Below are positions 54,347-64,000 of a DNA stretch of 64,000 nucleotides, one piece after another; position 1 is the stretch's first letter, and each line of letters opens with the position of its first letter. This DNA is from Flavobacterium gilvum (lineage in GTDB: Bacteria; Bacteroidota; Bacteroidia; Flavobacteriales; Flavobacteriaceae): NCBI RefSeq assembly GCF_001761465.1, contig NZ_CP017479.1, positions 2,542,001 to 2,606,000 on the forward strand. Direction: 5' to 3'. Below the pieces are notes generated by a model. That model saw only the letters and a list, made by a program, of their open reading frames with translations. It ran no database searches and was not told where the DNA came from. The position numbers and the translations under genes are program-made.

Positions 54347-57300
54347 ATGTCTATTTCAAATACAAAAAACACAACTATAATAGCATTCTTTTTATTACTC
54401 CAGCTTTCAGTATTTCAACTGGAAGCTCAGGAAAATATTTTAAAATTCAACCATTTAACCGTAAATAATGGATTACCTCAAAATTCAGTACACGCAATAG
54501 CCAAAGATAAGTACGGTTTCATATGGTTTGGAACATGGGGAGGCGCTTGCAGATACGACGGTTATTCATTTAAAGTCTTTAGGGCAAATGATAATGACCC
54601 AACTGCTTTTGCAGATAATATGATAGAGGCTATAGTCACAGATAAATTGAAAAATATCTGGATAAAAACAGGAGAACCTGATTGTTTATACAGGTACAGT
54701 TATGAAAATGAGAATTTTAAACGTTTTTCCACAAAAAATGTTGCTCCATATATACTTAATCTCATTACAAAGCCAAAAGCAGCAGAAAACAACAAATATA
54801 AATTTACTTTTAGTGGATCCGGACTAAAGCAATTGAACAAAATTACTGGTAAAGAAACACTCTATCAAGTCAATTACAATGATCCGTTTTCAATCTCTGA
54901 TTCATCTATTTTTATGAGTTATATAGATGATGCCGACAACCTTTGGATCGGGACTCGAAAAGGCGGCGTAAATCAGGCTAACCTAAATATCAAGCCTTTT
55001 AATTATTATCACGCAGACAGTCCGGGAAATGGGTTAATCAGTAATGAAGTAAGAGCAATCTGTAAAGATAAAAATGGTCGGATGTGGATTGGTTCGGAAG
55101 AAATGGGAGGAACAATTATTGAAAATACCTCGCAAGGAAATAAATATTCCTATTTCAATAACAAAACTTTCATAGATAACAGAAGAGTCCGTTCCCTTTA
55201 TTGTGATAAGCTTGGATTTATGTGGATCGGAACCAAAGGTGGTCTTGACAAGTACGACCCACACACCAAAACTTTCAAGCACTATGCTGCCGATAAACAA
55301 AAATCCGGAAGTATTACAAGTCCAATTATCTTTAGCATACTAGAAGACAGTTATGGCATATTGTGGATTGGAACCTACAGCGGTTTGGCAAAATACGACA
55401 GGACAAATGACAAGTTCGTATATGTACCTCAACCTATAACCGGGGGTGTCCAAATCCGGGTTATAATGGAAGACCGTCAAAAAAATCTTTGGATAGCAAC
55501 AGAAGACAAAGGTTTGACTAAATTGACACGAACAGCTGATAAACCAGGTGAATTTAAATCCGTGCGATATATGCATATTGCCGGAAAGGATGATTCACTC
55601 ATCTCCAATAGGCTTTACTCACTTGCTGAAGATAATGCAGGGATGATATGGATAGCCACAAATTTGGGTCTAAGCCGCATAAATCCCAAAGACAATACAG
55701 TAAAGAATTTTTTCATTAAAGATGGTCTGCCAGATGAAATTATAATGGGACTTTTATTTGATGGAAAAGAATCTATATGGATAAGTCATAAAAAAGGATT
55801 AACCCGAATGAATACAAGAACATTTGAACTCCAAAACTTTAATATAAACGATGGATTACAGAGTAATGAGTTCAATCAAAATGCTTGTTTTAAAGACGGA
55901 ACAGGTGAAATGTTTTTTGGAGGTCAAAATGGACTCAATTCATTTTTTCCAAATAATATTCATGTTGACAAAAACAAACCACAAATTGTATTCACCCAGT
56001 TAAATGTGATGAACCAAGAGCTGCACGTCGGGACAAAAGTTAACGACCGAGTTATTCTTGAAAAATCACTGCTTTCCACCAAAGAAATTATTCTTAGCTG
56101 GTGGGACAGAACGTTCAGTATAGAATTTGCTGCTTTACATTATGCCAATCCGCAAGGCAATAAATACAAATACAAACTTGAGGGGATCAACAACCAATGG
56201 ATTTTTACGGATGCCTCTATGCGAACTGCCTCCTATTCTCATCTTCCATCCGGAACCTATACCTTTAAAGTTTATGGTTCCAACGGTGACGGTGTTTGGA
56301 GCGATAAACCAGCTACTCTCCGTATTATAATACTACCTCCATGGTGGCTTTCTTGGTGGGCGATTGCACTATACATCGCAATTGGAGGCTTTGTTGTTCT
56401 ATTTGTTTATAAATACATTTCCGCACGAATTGAATTTAGCAAAAACGAAGCAATACATAAATCCAAGCTTGAATTTTTCACAGGGATTTCACATGAATTC
56501 CGTACTCCCCTTACACTGATTATTGATCCACTGGAAAAACTCATTTCTGGAAAACTGGATAATGATACAGTAAAGCAGTACCACACCATGATGCACCGCA
56601 ATGCCAAACAGTTGCTTCTACTGATTAACCAATTGCTGGATTTTAGAAAACTGGAATCAGGACATCTTACTTTAAATATGCAACAATCGGATATTATTGC
56701 TTTTGTAAAAACTGCGGCCGCATCATTTGAGTCAAAAGCAAAAGACAGAGAAATTCACTTTTTGATAGAATCAACCGTAAGTAGCTTGATTACCCGTTTT
56801 GACACAGCCAAAATGAATATGGTGTTAAATAATCTCTTATCAAATGCTTTTAAATTCACGCCTGATCAAGGCGAAATTGTTATCAATATTGATATTCTGA
56901 ATGCAGAAAATCAGATGGTCGTGATAAAGGTACACGACACAGGAGTCGGTATCTCAGACGAAGAGCAGGAAAAAGTTTTTAATCTTTTTTATCAATCGGA
57001 GCATTCGACTTCACAACAGGAAGGTTCAGGAGTTGGATTGGCTTTGACAAAAGAACTGATCCAGCTACATGATGGGGAAATTGTATTGGAAAGCAAAGTG
57101 GGGCTTGGCACGACTTTTACTGTTTTTCTTCCTGTTTCTGGTGATCAAGAAGTGCCAAAAATTGGATTCTCTCCGGAAGTGTTACCTGTTCAGGAGGAAA
57201 GTGTACTTACGGAGTCAGCCCAACTGCTTGATTCGTCTGCTGAATTGCCCCTGTTGTTAATTGTAGATGACAATGCCGATATTCGTAATTATATAGCGCA

Positions 57301-58003
57301 GAACTTTAGCAATGAATATCGAATTATTATTGCCACCAATGGTTCAGAAGGTTTTCTGAAGGCCACTGAGACGATTCCGGATATTGTGGTTAGCGATGTA
57401 ATGATGCCTGTCATGAATGGATTTGAATTGTGTCGTGAACTTAAATCAGACGAACGCACAAGTCACATTCCGGTAATTTTACTCACTTCACGGCAATCGG
57501 ACGAGTCCAAAACGGAAGGCTACGAAACAGGTGCTGATGCTTATGTTACCAAACCTTTCAATTCAAATGTACTTCTGGCTCAAATACGGAATCTTCTTAA
57601 TCAAAGGCAACGCTTACGTGAACTATTTTCGCAGGGTTCTGACATTGAAATAAAGAAAATTGCAATAAACGTTACCGACGAAGCTTTTCTGAATAAAGTA
57701 ATACTGCATATTCATGAGAATTTGGAAGATGAAGAGTTTAATATTAATGTGCTTTCCGAACTGCTTAACATGAGCCGTTCACAGTTCTATCGCAAGATAA
57801 AAGCACTTACCAATCAATCATTGCTTGATTTTGTAACTACTATCCGTATGAACAAAGCCTTGGAGTATTTAATGAGCGGAGACTATAATATTTCTGAAAC
57901 TGCCTATAAAGTTGGTTATAGTATGTCCAGTAATTTTACTAGAACGTTCACCCGTCATTTTGGAGTAAGTCCATCCAAATATATAGAGTCAATCAGGAAA
58001 TAA
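54347..58003 (+). CDS. Hybrid two-component system sensor/regulator (HTCS)
   Basis: 1218 residues with all parts of a two-component system in one chain. Signal peptide (IIAFFLLLQLSVFQLEAQ), periplasmic propeller with repeats such as FIWFGTWGG, NLWIGTRKGG, FMWIGTKGG, ILWIGTYSG, NLWIATEDKG and MIWIATNLG, Y_Y_Y domain (about 585-655), one membrane helix (about 665-690), histidine kinase with H716 in ISHEFRTPLTL, ATPase domain (GVGISDEEQEKVFNLFYQ), receiver with phospho-acceptor D1017 in VVSDVMMPVMNG, and an AraC-type DNA-binding end (about 1115-1218). I count about ten propeller repeats against the usual fourteen or so. It should sense a glycan breakdown product and control the genes that follow. 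Confidence 0.94.
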   Translation: MSISNTKNTTIIAFFLLLQLSVFQLEAQENILKFNHLTVNNGLPQNSVHAIAKDKYGFIWFGTWGGACRYDGYSFKVFRANDNDPTAFADNMIEAIVTDKLKNIWIKTGEPDCLYRYSYENENFKRFSTKNVAPYILNLITKPKAAENNKYKFTFSGSGLKQLNKITGKETLYQVNYNDPFSISDSSIFMSYIDDADNLWIGTRKGGVNQANLNIKPFNYYHADSPGNGLISNEVRAICKDKNGRMWIGSEEMGGTIIENTSQGNKYSYFNNKTFIDNRRVRSLYCDKLGFMWIGTKGGLDKYDPHTKTFKHYAADKQKSGSITSPIIFSILEDSYGILWIGTYSGLAKYDRTNDKFVYVPQPITGGVQIRVIMEDRQKNLWIATEDKGLTKLTRTADKPGEFKSVRYMHIAGKDDSLISNRLYSLAEDNAGMIWIATNLGLSRINPKDNTVKNFFIKDGLPDEIIMGLLFDGKESIWISHKKGLTRMNTRTFELQNFNINDGLQSNEFNQNACFKDGTGEMFFGGQNGLNSFFPNNIHVDKNKPQIVFTQLNVMNQELHVGTKVNDRVILEKSLLSTKEIILSWWDRTFSIEFAALHYANPQGNKYKYKLEGINNQWIFTDASMRTASYSHLPSGTYTFKVYGSNGDGVWSDKPATLRIIILPPWWLSWWAIALYIAIGGFVVLFVYKYISARIEFSKNEAIHKSKLEFFTGISHEFRTPLTLIIDPLEKLISGKLDNDTVKQYHTMMHRNAKQLLLLINQLLDFRKLESGHLTLNMQQSDIIAFVKTAAASFESKAKDREIHFLIESTVSSLITRFDTAKMNMVLNNLLSNAFKFTPDQGEIVINIDILNAENQMVVIKVHDTGVGISDEEQEKVFNLFYQSEHSTSQQEGSGVGLALTKELIQLHDGEIVLESKVGLGTTFTVFLPVSGDQEVPKIGFSPEVLPVQEESVLTESAQLLDSSAELPLLLIVDDNADIRNYIAQNFSNEYRIIIATNGSEGFLKATETIPDIVVSDVMMPVMNGFELCRELKSDERTSHIPVILLTSRQSDESKTEGYETGADAYVTKPFNSNVLLAQIRNLLNQRQRLRELFSQGSDIEIKKIAINVTDEAFLNKVILHIHENLEDEEFNINVLSELLNMSRSQFYRKIKALTNQSLLDFVTTIRMNKALEYLMSGDYNISETAYKVGYSMSSNFTRTFTRHFGVSPSKYIESIRK

Positions 58004-58033
58004 AAGAGAAAACCTAATTTGTCGTAAATTAAA

Positions 58034-58076
58034 AACAGTTGCTATTCGAGAAACTCGGGTAGCAACTGTTTTTTTT
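58034..58076 (+). terminator. Terminator of the HTCS gene
   Basis: AACAGTTGCTA (58034-58044) pairs with TAGCAACTGTT (58060-58070), with an inner CGAG/CTCG pair, followed by T6. A strong intrinsic terminator 30 bases past the stop. Confidence 0.88.
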
Positions 58077-58230
58077 GACTTAAAATTTTACTAACAGCCA
58101 TCATTATTGATATTATGCTCCAAAATGAATTGTTTTGATTTGTTTTGAATAGTCCTTTTGTTGTCTTTAGAGATAGATTTGTAAATGAATTATTGAGTGG
58201 AATAACCCTTAATGATTCGGAAATTTTTTA

Positions 58231-58269
58231 ACTATTGCCGAATTAAACGAATAGTCAAACCAATAGTCA
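58231..58269 (+). promoter_or_regulatory. AATAGTC repeat cluster upstream of the DUF4450 gene
   Basis: AATAGTCA occurs at 58250-58257 and 58262-58269 (12-base period), with an inverted copy ACTATTG at 58231-58237 and further copies GAATAGTC at 58147-58154 and AAATAGTTAT near 58293. A 12-base period puts both sites on nearly the same face of the helix. They fill the 338-base gap between the HTCS terminator and the DUF4450 start, the expected place for HTCS binding. A -7-like TAGATTTG lies at 58174-58181. Confidence 0.4.
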
Positions 58270-58341
58270 TTTTAACCTTTAAACATAGTACCAAATAGTT
58301 ATAATTGACAAAATCGCATCTTCGAATAAACACTTAATACT

Positions 58342-61300
58342 ATGATAACATTTGCAAATAAAAAAAACATTGTAACCCAGCTTGTAACAGCAACATTGCT
58401 TGTTACTTCATTGCAAACTTTTGCGCAAGAACTTTATCCTTTAAAAAAATCGGATCGCTTGTGGCACAACGAGCAACAGGAACTGCGCTACAAACCCGAT
58501 GGAACCGATTTTGTCATCACAAACGGAAACAGGCTTTTTACCCGTGCCCTCTATGGAACCCATACACTGTTCAGGGTAGAAACCGGTGACCGACCTGAAT
58601 TTGCTTTATATATGCCTGGAATGGGAGGTAATTTTAAATTAGGAATATCCAGTAATGACACTAATGGTAAATGGTTGACAAAAGCACAGACCATAACGGC
58701 AAGATATAGAGCTGGCTCTATGTATTATACAATTCAAGACCCAATCCTTGGGAATGGAAAACTTTTATTGGAAGTACTGGCAATGTCAGATGCCGAGGGA
58801 TTTATTGTAAAAGCGCGCTTTGAGAATGTAAAAACGTCGATTGCTTTATTTTCGGCTTTCGGTGGTGCAACGGGTAAAAGTTTTAGTCGCGAGGGCGATA
58901 TGGGACCCGATCCTGAATCTAATTTTTATCTAAAACCCGAAAACTGCAAGGATAATACCTACGCTATCGAAAAAGATGCTTTTACTTTGAAGTACGGTTC
59001 AGGTGTGGAAATAGGTCAAGATGGACGTTATTATGTGGAAGATTTGAAGCAACCATCCGTAAAATCTAAAGAGCGTATATTGGTTGGAAGCTTCCCAGCT
59101 GGAACAGTATTAAAAATTGGTGATGCCACTAAACTATCCACTCCACAAGATTTTTTTAATTCTAAAATGGAAAGTGCCCCAGCAATAGTTGGGAAAGTAA
59201 ATGCTAAAACCAATACCGATTATTATTTCTCCATCCACAATCCTGCTACTAAGCCTGCATTTAAGAATAGTGAGGCACCTCGATTGTTTGCACAGGCAGA
59301 GACAGCCAGAAAATCAATTGCAGACCGCATTACCATCAATACACCTGACCCTTATATCAACACTATTGGAGGAACATTGGCTATAGCATCGGATGCGACA
59401 TGGGAAGCACCTTCCTATTTACACGGTTCTATTGGATGGCGCAACCGATTGAATGGATGGCGTGGTGCTTATACAGCTGATGCATTGGGTTGGCATGACC
59501 GTGCCAAAATGCATTTGGAAAGCTATGCTAAATCCCAGGTGACTAGCCCAGCTAGCGGGCCTATTGTTGCAGATACATTAACCAATTTGTCGCGAAGCCA
59601 AGAAAAATTAGGGGTAGGAATGTTTACCAGCGGTTATATCAGCAGACTTCCTAATGGCGAAAAAATTCAAGCTCACCATTACGACATGAATCTGGTATTT
59701 ATCGACATTATGTTGCGACACTACGAATGGACTGGCGACAGAGAATTTTTAAAAGAAACCTGGCCGGTATTAAAACGCCATTTGGAATGGGAGACCCGTA
59801 ATTTTGATTCTGACAGAGATGGTTTGTATGATGCCTATGCAGTGATTTGGGCGAGCGATGCTTTGCAATACAGTGGGGGTGGCGTAGCACATTCATCTGC
59901 CTATAACTATTATTCATTTTCAAAAGCGGCTCAAATAGCAACTATACTAGGAGAAGATCCAAGTCCTTACCGTAAAGAGGCTGATAAAATTTTGAAAGCG
60001 ATGAATGCCGATTTGTGGATGAAAGACAAAGGTTCTTATGCCGAATATAAAGATGCGATGGGCAACCGATTATTGCATCCCGCACCTGCGTTATGGACTG
60101 TCTATCACAGTATGGATTCCGAAACGTTGAATCCATTTCAGGCTTATCAAAGTTTGCGTTATATAGATAATGAAATACCGCATATCCCTATAAAAGCAAA
60201 AGGTCTTGAAGATGACGGTTATTACACGCTCTCAACAACCAAATGGATGCCCTATGAATGGTCATTAAACAATTCGGCTTTAGCAGAATCTATGCATACG
60301 GCACTTGCAAACTGGCAGGGAGGTCGTGCTGATGAAGCCTATAAATTATTTAAAAGCGAAGTATTGGCCTCAATGTACCTTGGTGGAAGCCCAGGAAACT
60401 TTGTTCAAATATCGCATTATGATGCTGCACGTAACGAAGCTTATCGCGATTTTGGTGATCCAATCGGTATGTTTTCAAGAGCTTTGGTAGAAGGTCTTTT
60501 TGGTATTGTGCCGAATGCTTTGAGTAATACACTTAGTATTCGTCCCGGATTGCCTTCTTCATGGAATTATGCTTCCTTCTCAACACCGGACATTTCGTTT
60601 GATTTTAAACGTAACGGCCAAACCGATGTCTATACATTGGTTCCTAAATTACCGCAAAGCCTTAATTTGAAATTCCAAGCTATTGCAAGAGGTCAGGTAA
60701 AAAATATTACCATAAACGGCAAATCTGTTAGCTGGAAAAATATTGATTCGGCTGTAGGAAAACCGGTAATCGAAATCACTGCTGCAGCAGCTGAAAAATA
60801 TGTTGTCAATATTACTTGGCAAGGAGCCTTACCAGTACTGCCAACTGCTGAAAAAACATATGCAAATGGTGGTTTGATAACCGAAAATTTTAACGGTGTA
60901 ACTGTTTTAAAAATAAATGATCCGCAAAATATTTTGGTAAATAGTACGATCAAATCATCGGGATTTTCAGCTAAAGTAAACGCATCAGCTGGAAATTATA
61001 CTGTTTTTATCCAGTTAAGTCAGGGGCAGTTATCGTGGTGGATGCCAATTTGTTTTAACGTAGAAAAAACGGTTAAGCTAGTTACAGGAAGAGATTCGGA
61101 AGAAAACAGCAACAGTTTTGCATTGCAGAATAATACAAGTAGTTCTGTAGAAGCAATTGTAAGTGTTAATGAATTTAGTACATCACTTAACATTCCTTCA
61201 GGTAAAACTAGTACTGAGATAGTAGTTCCAGAAAATAACCTGATAACTGGAACAAATCAGGTAACTATTACGCTTTCTAACGGTGATACTGTTACAGAGT

Positions 61301-62046
61301 CATTGTACAATTGGAAAGCAACTACAAAAGGCAAATTAGAAACCGTGAACATTACAGGATATTTTAACGATAAGGTAACCCAAATCTTCAAGAACAAATA
61401 TCTTTCACCGAGACCACAGGTTACAACCTTACAGCTTCCATGGCAGGGAATAGGCGACTGGCCGCATGCTTTAAGAACATTTGACGTGGACGATAGCGGT
61501 TTACGCAAACTGGCAGGTGAAAAAAATGCAATAACACTGCCACAGGGCATCACTTTTTCTACCTCTGGAACTGCAGGGACTAACAATATTCTGTACACTT
61601 CGCAATGGGATAATTATCCAAAAGAGAAGTCAATTCCGCTTGCGGGCAGTGCATCTCATGCGTGGTTTTTAATGGCTGGTTCTACCAATCCGATGCAAAG
61701 CCAGTTTGATAACGGTATTATAATTGTTGAATATACCGATGGTACAACCGATTCACTCGTATTACGCAATCCTGAAACTTGGTGTCCTATGGAACAGGAT
61801 TATTATACAGATGGTTTTGCCTTTGCATTAAAAAGACCTCGTTCTACCCGTATTCACTTGAAAACTGGAACTATTGTTTCCGGGCAGGAATCCAAAGAAA
61901 AATATAATGGAAAAGGTATTGAGGGTGGTGCCGCAACGGTGCTCGATATGCCGTTGAACCCATCAAAAACACTAAAGAATATTACCCTTAAAACAATTGC
62001 TAATGATGTAGTGATAGGATTAATGGCGGTTACGCTTTTGCGATAA
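58342..62046 (+). CDS. DUF4450 domain protein, putative (alpha/alpha)6-barrel glycosidase
   Basis: 1234 residues, exported (signal peptide ends LQTFAQ, residue 29). The N-terminal DUF4450 beta-sandwich (about 35-300) shows NGNRLFTRALYGTHTLFRVE and PGMGGNFKLGIS. A helical barrel follows (about 335-735) with WRNRLNGWRGAYTADALGWH, HYDMNLVFIDIMLRHYEWTG, VIWASDALQYSGGGVAHSS and KWMPYEWSLNNSALAES; its Asp and Glu residues are candidates for catalysis. It closes with several beta domains. The reaction of this family is not settled to my knowledge; the architecture is like that of rhamnosidase-type enzymes. First gene behind the HTCS, 62 bases before a GH2 gene in the same direction. Confidence 0.82.
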   Translation: MITFANKKNIVTQLVTATLLVTSLQTFAQELYPLKKSDRLWHNEQQELRYKPDGTDFVITNGNRLFTRALYGTHTLFRVETGDRPEFALYMPGMGGNFKLGISSNDTNGKWLTKAQTITARYRAGSMYYTIQDPILGNGKLLLEVLAMSDAEGFIVKARFENVKTSIALFSAFGGATGKSFSREGDMGPDPESNFYLKPENCKDNTYAIEKDAFTLKYGSGVEIGQDGRYYVEDLKQPSVKSKERILVGSFPAGTVLKIGDATKLSTPQDFFNSKMESAPAIVGKVNAKTNTDYYFSIHNPATKPAFKNSEAPRLFAQAETARKSIADRITINTPDPYINTIGGTLAIASDATWEAPSYLHGSIGWRNRLNGWRGAYTADALGWHDRAKMHLESYAKSQVTSPASGPIVADTLTNLSRSQEKLGVGMFTSGYISRLPNGEKIQAHHYDMNLVFIDIMLRHYEWTGDREFLKETWPVLKRHLEWETRNFDSDRDGLYDAYAVIWASDALQYSGGGVAHSSAYNYYSFSKAAQIATILGEDPSPYRKEADKILKAMNADLWMKDKGSYAEYKDAMGNRLLHPAPALWTVYHSMDSETLNPFQAYQSLRYIDNEIPHIPIKAKGLEDDGYYTLSTTKWMPYEWSLNNSALAESMHTALANWQGGRADEAYKLFKSEVLASMYLGGSPGNFVQISHYDAARNEAYRDFGDPIGMFSRALVEGLFGIVPNALSNTLSIRPGLPSSWNYASFSTPDISFDFKRNGQTDVYTLVPKLPQSLNLKFQAIARGQVKNITINGKSVSWKNIDSAVGKPVIEITAAAAEKYVVNITWQGALPVLPTAEKTYANGGLITENFNGVTVLKINDPQNILVNSTIKSSGFSAKVNASAGNYTVFIQLSQGQLSWWMPICFNVEKTVKLVTGRDSEENSNSFALQNNTSSSVEAIVSVNEFSTSLNIPSGKTSTEIVVPENNLITGTNQVTITLSNGDTVTESLYNWKATTKGKLETVNITGYFNDKVTQIFKNKYLSPRPQVTTLQLPWQGIGDWPHALRTFDVDDSGLRKLAGEKNAITLPQGITFSTSGTAGTNNILYTSQWDNYPKEKSIPLAGSASHAWFLMAGSTNPMQSQFDNGIIIVEYTDGTTDSLVLRNPETWCPMEQDYYTDGFAFALKRPRSTRIHLKTGTIVSGQESKEKYNGKGIEGGAATVLDMPLNPSKTLKNITLKTIANDVVIGLMAVTLLR

Positions 62047-62108
62047 TAACTTTCCTTTAGACAAAGTTCTTGTCATAATTTAAAACTGAATATTTAATAA
62101 TACACACA

Positions 62109-64000
62109 ATGAAAAATAAGAGAATTTTATCAATTATTATCTCCTTTTTTTGCACAACATTTCTTTTTGCCCAAAACAGCAATGAAAATGTTAGAATAAA
62201 CCAACTTTTTAATTTTGGTTGGAAATTCAAAGCGGGTGAAATCACTAATGCACAGGATCTGACTTTCGATGACAGTGGCTGGCGCAAGCTGGATTTACCA
62301 CACGATTTTCAGTTTGAGCAGCCTTGGGATAAAACAGCTAATAAAGGACGTGGATTTAAAACCTTGGGTGCAGGCTGGTACCGTAAAACATTCAAAGCAG
62401 ATCCTAAATGGATTGGGAAACGAGTATTACTTGATTTTGAAGGCATCATGCTATCCGGAGAAGTTTGGGTAAACGGAACTAAAATCGGAGGAACAGGATA
62501 TGGTTATCTTGGCTTTGAAGCAGATATAGCACCTGTTATTAAATATGATGCCGATAATGTGGTTGCCGTTCGAGCAACTACAGAAGGTAATTCCCGTTGG
62601 TACACAGGTGGTGGACTTTTCCGTGATGTCCATTTGCAGGTAAAAGACAGTGTCTCTATTGCCCGTCATGGTATTTTTATAACTACTCCAAAAATTTCTA
62701 ATGAGAATGCCGAGGTCAGCGTACAAGTTGAAGTGGCCGGAATTAAAAACAAAGAATACGAGCTGGAGATTAATACAAAAATCTTTTCTCCAGAAGGAAA
62801 GCAAGTGGCCGAGACAAAAACATTGGCTCCAAAAAAATCGAATCTTGTTGCAGTAGAAGTTCCATTACCTAAAGTTAATATACCTAATCCACAACTATGG
62901 TCTTGTGAAACTCCGAATCTTTACTCTGCCGAAGTTGTATTGGTTTTAAACGGTAAAGTGGTTGATAAACTTACTAAAAAGTTTGGGATTCGTACTATTG
63001 AATTCTCGAAAGAATTTGGACTAAAATTAAATGGGAAAAAAGTCTTTCTTAAAGGTGTCGCCAATCATGATGATTTGGGAGCTGTTGGAGTAGCTGCCCA
63101 TAAAACTTCAATTGCCAGAATGATGGATAAGCTGAAAGCCTTTGGTTTTAATCATATACGAACTTCACACAATCCTTATTCCGAATCATTTTTTGACCTT
63201 GCCGACGAAAAAGGAATTCTGGTAGTAGATGAATTATATGATAAATGGGGTAGCACAGTTGCTTGGGCAGGAAGTGCACCGTGGAATGACATATGGTATA
63301 ATAATATAAAGGAATGGATTAAGCGAGACAGAAATCATCCTTCGGTTATTATGTGGAGTTTCGGAAATGAATTACAGTTTCAGGAAGAACGTTGGAATTT
63401 CCCAACATCTGATTGGGGGGTAACAACCTATCGTCTGATGGATGTCGTGGCAAAACGTTATGATCCTACCCGTAAAACTACCGTTGCCATGTATCCCGCC
63501 CGTGCCGGAGGTATCATCAGAGCCAACCCAGATTTCCGTATCAAAGAGAACATCGTCCCACCTGAATTGTCAACAGTGACCGAAATTGCCAGTTTCAACT
63601 ATACTTGGGAGGATTACCAAGAATATCTAAAGCACGCACCCAATATGATTATTTATCAAAGTGAAGCTGTAACCAATGAGTTGGCTGCGCCATACTTTGG
63701 AATGGATAGAGACAAAATGGTAGGACTTGCTTATTGGGGCGGTATCGAATATTGGGGTGAATCTCAAGGTTGGCCTCGAAAAGGTTGGAACTATTCATTT
63801 TTCAATCATTCGATGGAGCCCTTTCCACAAGCATGGCTGACAAAAAGCATTTTTACAGACGAACCGTTGGTTTATATAGGTGTGGTAGATAGCGAAGGAG
63901 AATCGAAGATGTGGAATGATCAAATTGTGGGACAAAAAGTTATTTCGGCGCATTGGAATCGAACTGAGGGCAGCAAATACAATTTATACACTTATACTAA
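62109..64000 (+). CDS. Glycoside hydrolase family 2 enzyme, 3' part missing
   Basis: ATG at 62109, frame open to the window edge (about 630 residues). Signal peptide MKNKRILSIIISFFCTTFLFAQ. Sugar-binding domain with WRKLDLPHDFQFEQPWD, GAGWYRKTFKAD and DFEGIMLSGEVWVNGTKIGG, Ig-like domain, then the TIM barrel with GVANHDDLGAVGVAAH, FNHIRTSHNPYSESFFDLAD, acid/base E421 in MWSFGNELQ and nucleophile E519 in IIYQSEAV. Like beta-galactosidase/beta-glucuronidase of family 2, but not the same sequence type as the two other GH2 genes in the window. Part of the HTCS-controlled unit after the DUF4450 gene. Confidence 0.9.
   Translation, partial: MKNKRILSIIISFFCTTFLFAQNSNENVRINQLFNFGWKFKAGEITNAQDLTFDDSGWRKLDLPHDFQFEQPWDKTANKGRGFKTLGAGWYRKTFKADPKWIGKRVLLDFEGIMLSGEVWVNGTKIGGTGYGYLGFEADIAPVIKYDADNVVAVRATTEGNSRWYTGGGLFRDVHLQVKDSVSIARHGIFITTPKISNENAEVSVQVEVAGIKNKEYELEINTKIFSPEGKQVAETKTLAPKKSNLVAVEVPLPKVNIPNPQLWSCETPNLYSAEVVLVLNGKVVDKLTKKFGIRTIEFSKEFGLKLNGKKVFLKGVANHDDLGAVGVAAHKTSIARMMDKLKAFGFNHIRTSHNPYSESFFDLADEKGILVVDELYDKWGSTVAWAGSAPWNDIWYNNIKEWIKRDRNHPSVIMWSFGNELQFQEERWNFPTSDWGVTTYRLMDVVAKRYDPTRKTTVAMYPARAGGIIRANPDFRIKENIVPPELSTVTEIASFNYTWEDYQEYLKHAPNMIIYQSEAVTNELAAPYFGMDRDKMVGLAYWGGIEYWGESQGWPRKGWNYSFFNHSMEPFPQAWLTKSIFTDEPLVYIGVVDSEGESKMWNDQIVGQKVISAHWNRTEGSKYNLYTYT

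Noticed and set aside
58174..58181. TAGATTTG as a firm promoter of the DUF4450 gene
   Set aside because: Matches TAnnTTTG, but the AATAGTC array lies downstream of it and no -33 element is spaced correctly, so it is not listed as a separate promoter.

Overview
The window looks like a chromosomal stretch of a Flavobacterium-type member of the Bacteroidota. The DNA is visibly AT-rich, leaders are A-rich rather than Shine-Dalgarno-like, several promoters carry the Bacteroidota -7 box TAnnTTTG, and the gene content is typical: a SusC/SusD pair, an ECF sigma factor with a FecR anti-sigma factor, a hybrid two-component sensor, and many secreted glycoside hydrolases. No tRNA, rRNA, CRISPR array or intact insertion sequence was seen.

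Layout. (1) 1-10288, minus strand: a GH2 enzyme cut by the window edge, a GH35 beta-galactosidase, a cytosolic DUF5107-TPR protein and an MFS sugar:H+ symporter, with a divergent AraC regulator followed by a second GH2 enzyme (10444-14476). (2) 14756-19082: uronate catabolism, with two convergent mannonate dehydratase (uxuA) paralogues, a fructuronate-reductase-like SDR enzyme and a divergent AraC regulator. (3) 19153-21822: small metabolic genes, including ThuA-like, YciI-like and polysaccharide deacetylase. (4) 22401-31214: a nine-gene, one-direction operon for the 3-keto-sugar route: gluconate-2-dehydrogenase-type small subunit, GMC oxidoreductase, Gfo/Idh/MocA oxidoreductase, three xylose-isomerase-like TIM barrels, monohaem cytochrome c, DUF1080 protein and an MFS importer. 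(5) 31629-50440: a polysaccharide utilisation locus with ECF sigma, FecR, STN-type SusC, SusD, an Fe(II)/2-oxoglutarate dioxygenase of the PhyH type, two paralogous uncharacterised secreted proteins flanking a GH67N-like protein, and a GH3 enzyme. (6) 50441-53535: a decaying zone with a serine-recombinase remnant, a vanadium-haloperoxidase-like lipoprotein that has lost its catalytic histidines, and a frameshifted DUF5602-like gene. (7) 54347-64000: a hybrid sensor (HTCS) followed by a DUF4450 protein and a GH2 enzyme cut by the window edge.

How it fits together. Secreted GH2, GH35, GH3 and GH67N-like enzymes would release galactosides, glucuronides and glucosides. SusC/D and two MFS carriers would import products. 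UxuA and the SDR feed uronates towards 2-keto-3-deoxygluconate, and the keto-sugar operon offers an oxidative way of opening glycosides instead of hydrolysing them. The most promising unexplained part is the dioxygenase/twin-protein core of the PUL (39730-48186). Several intergenic gaps hold imperfect palindromes belonging to at least five different sequence families.
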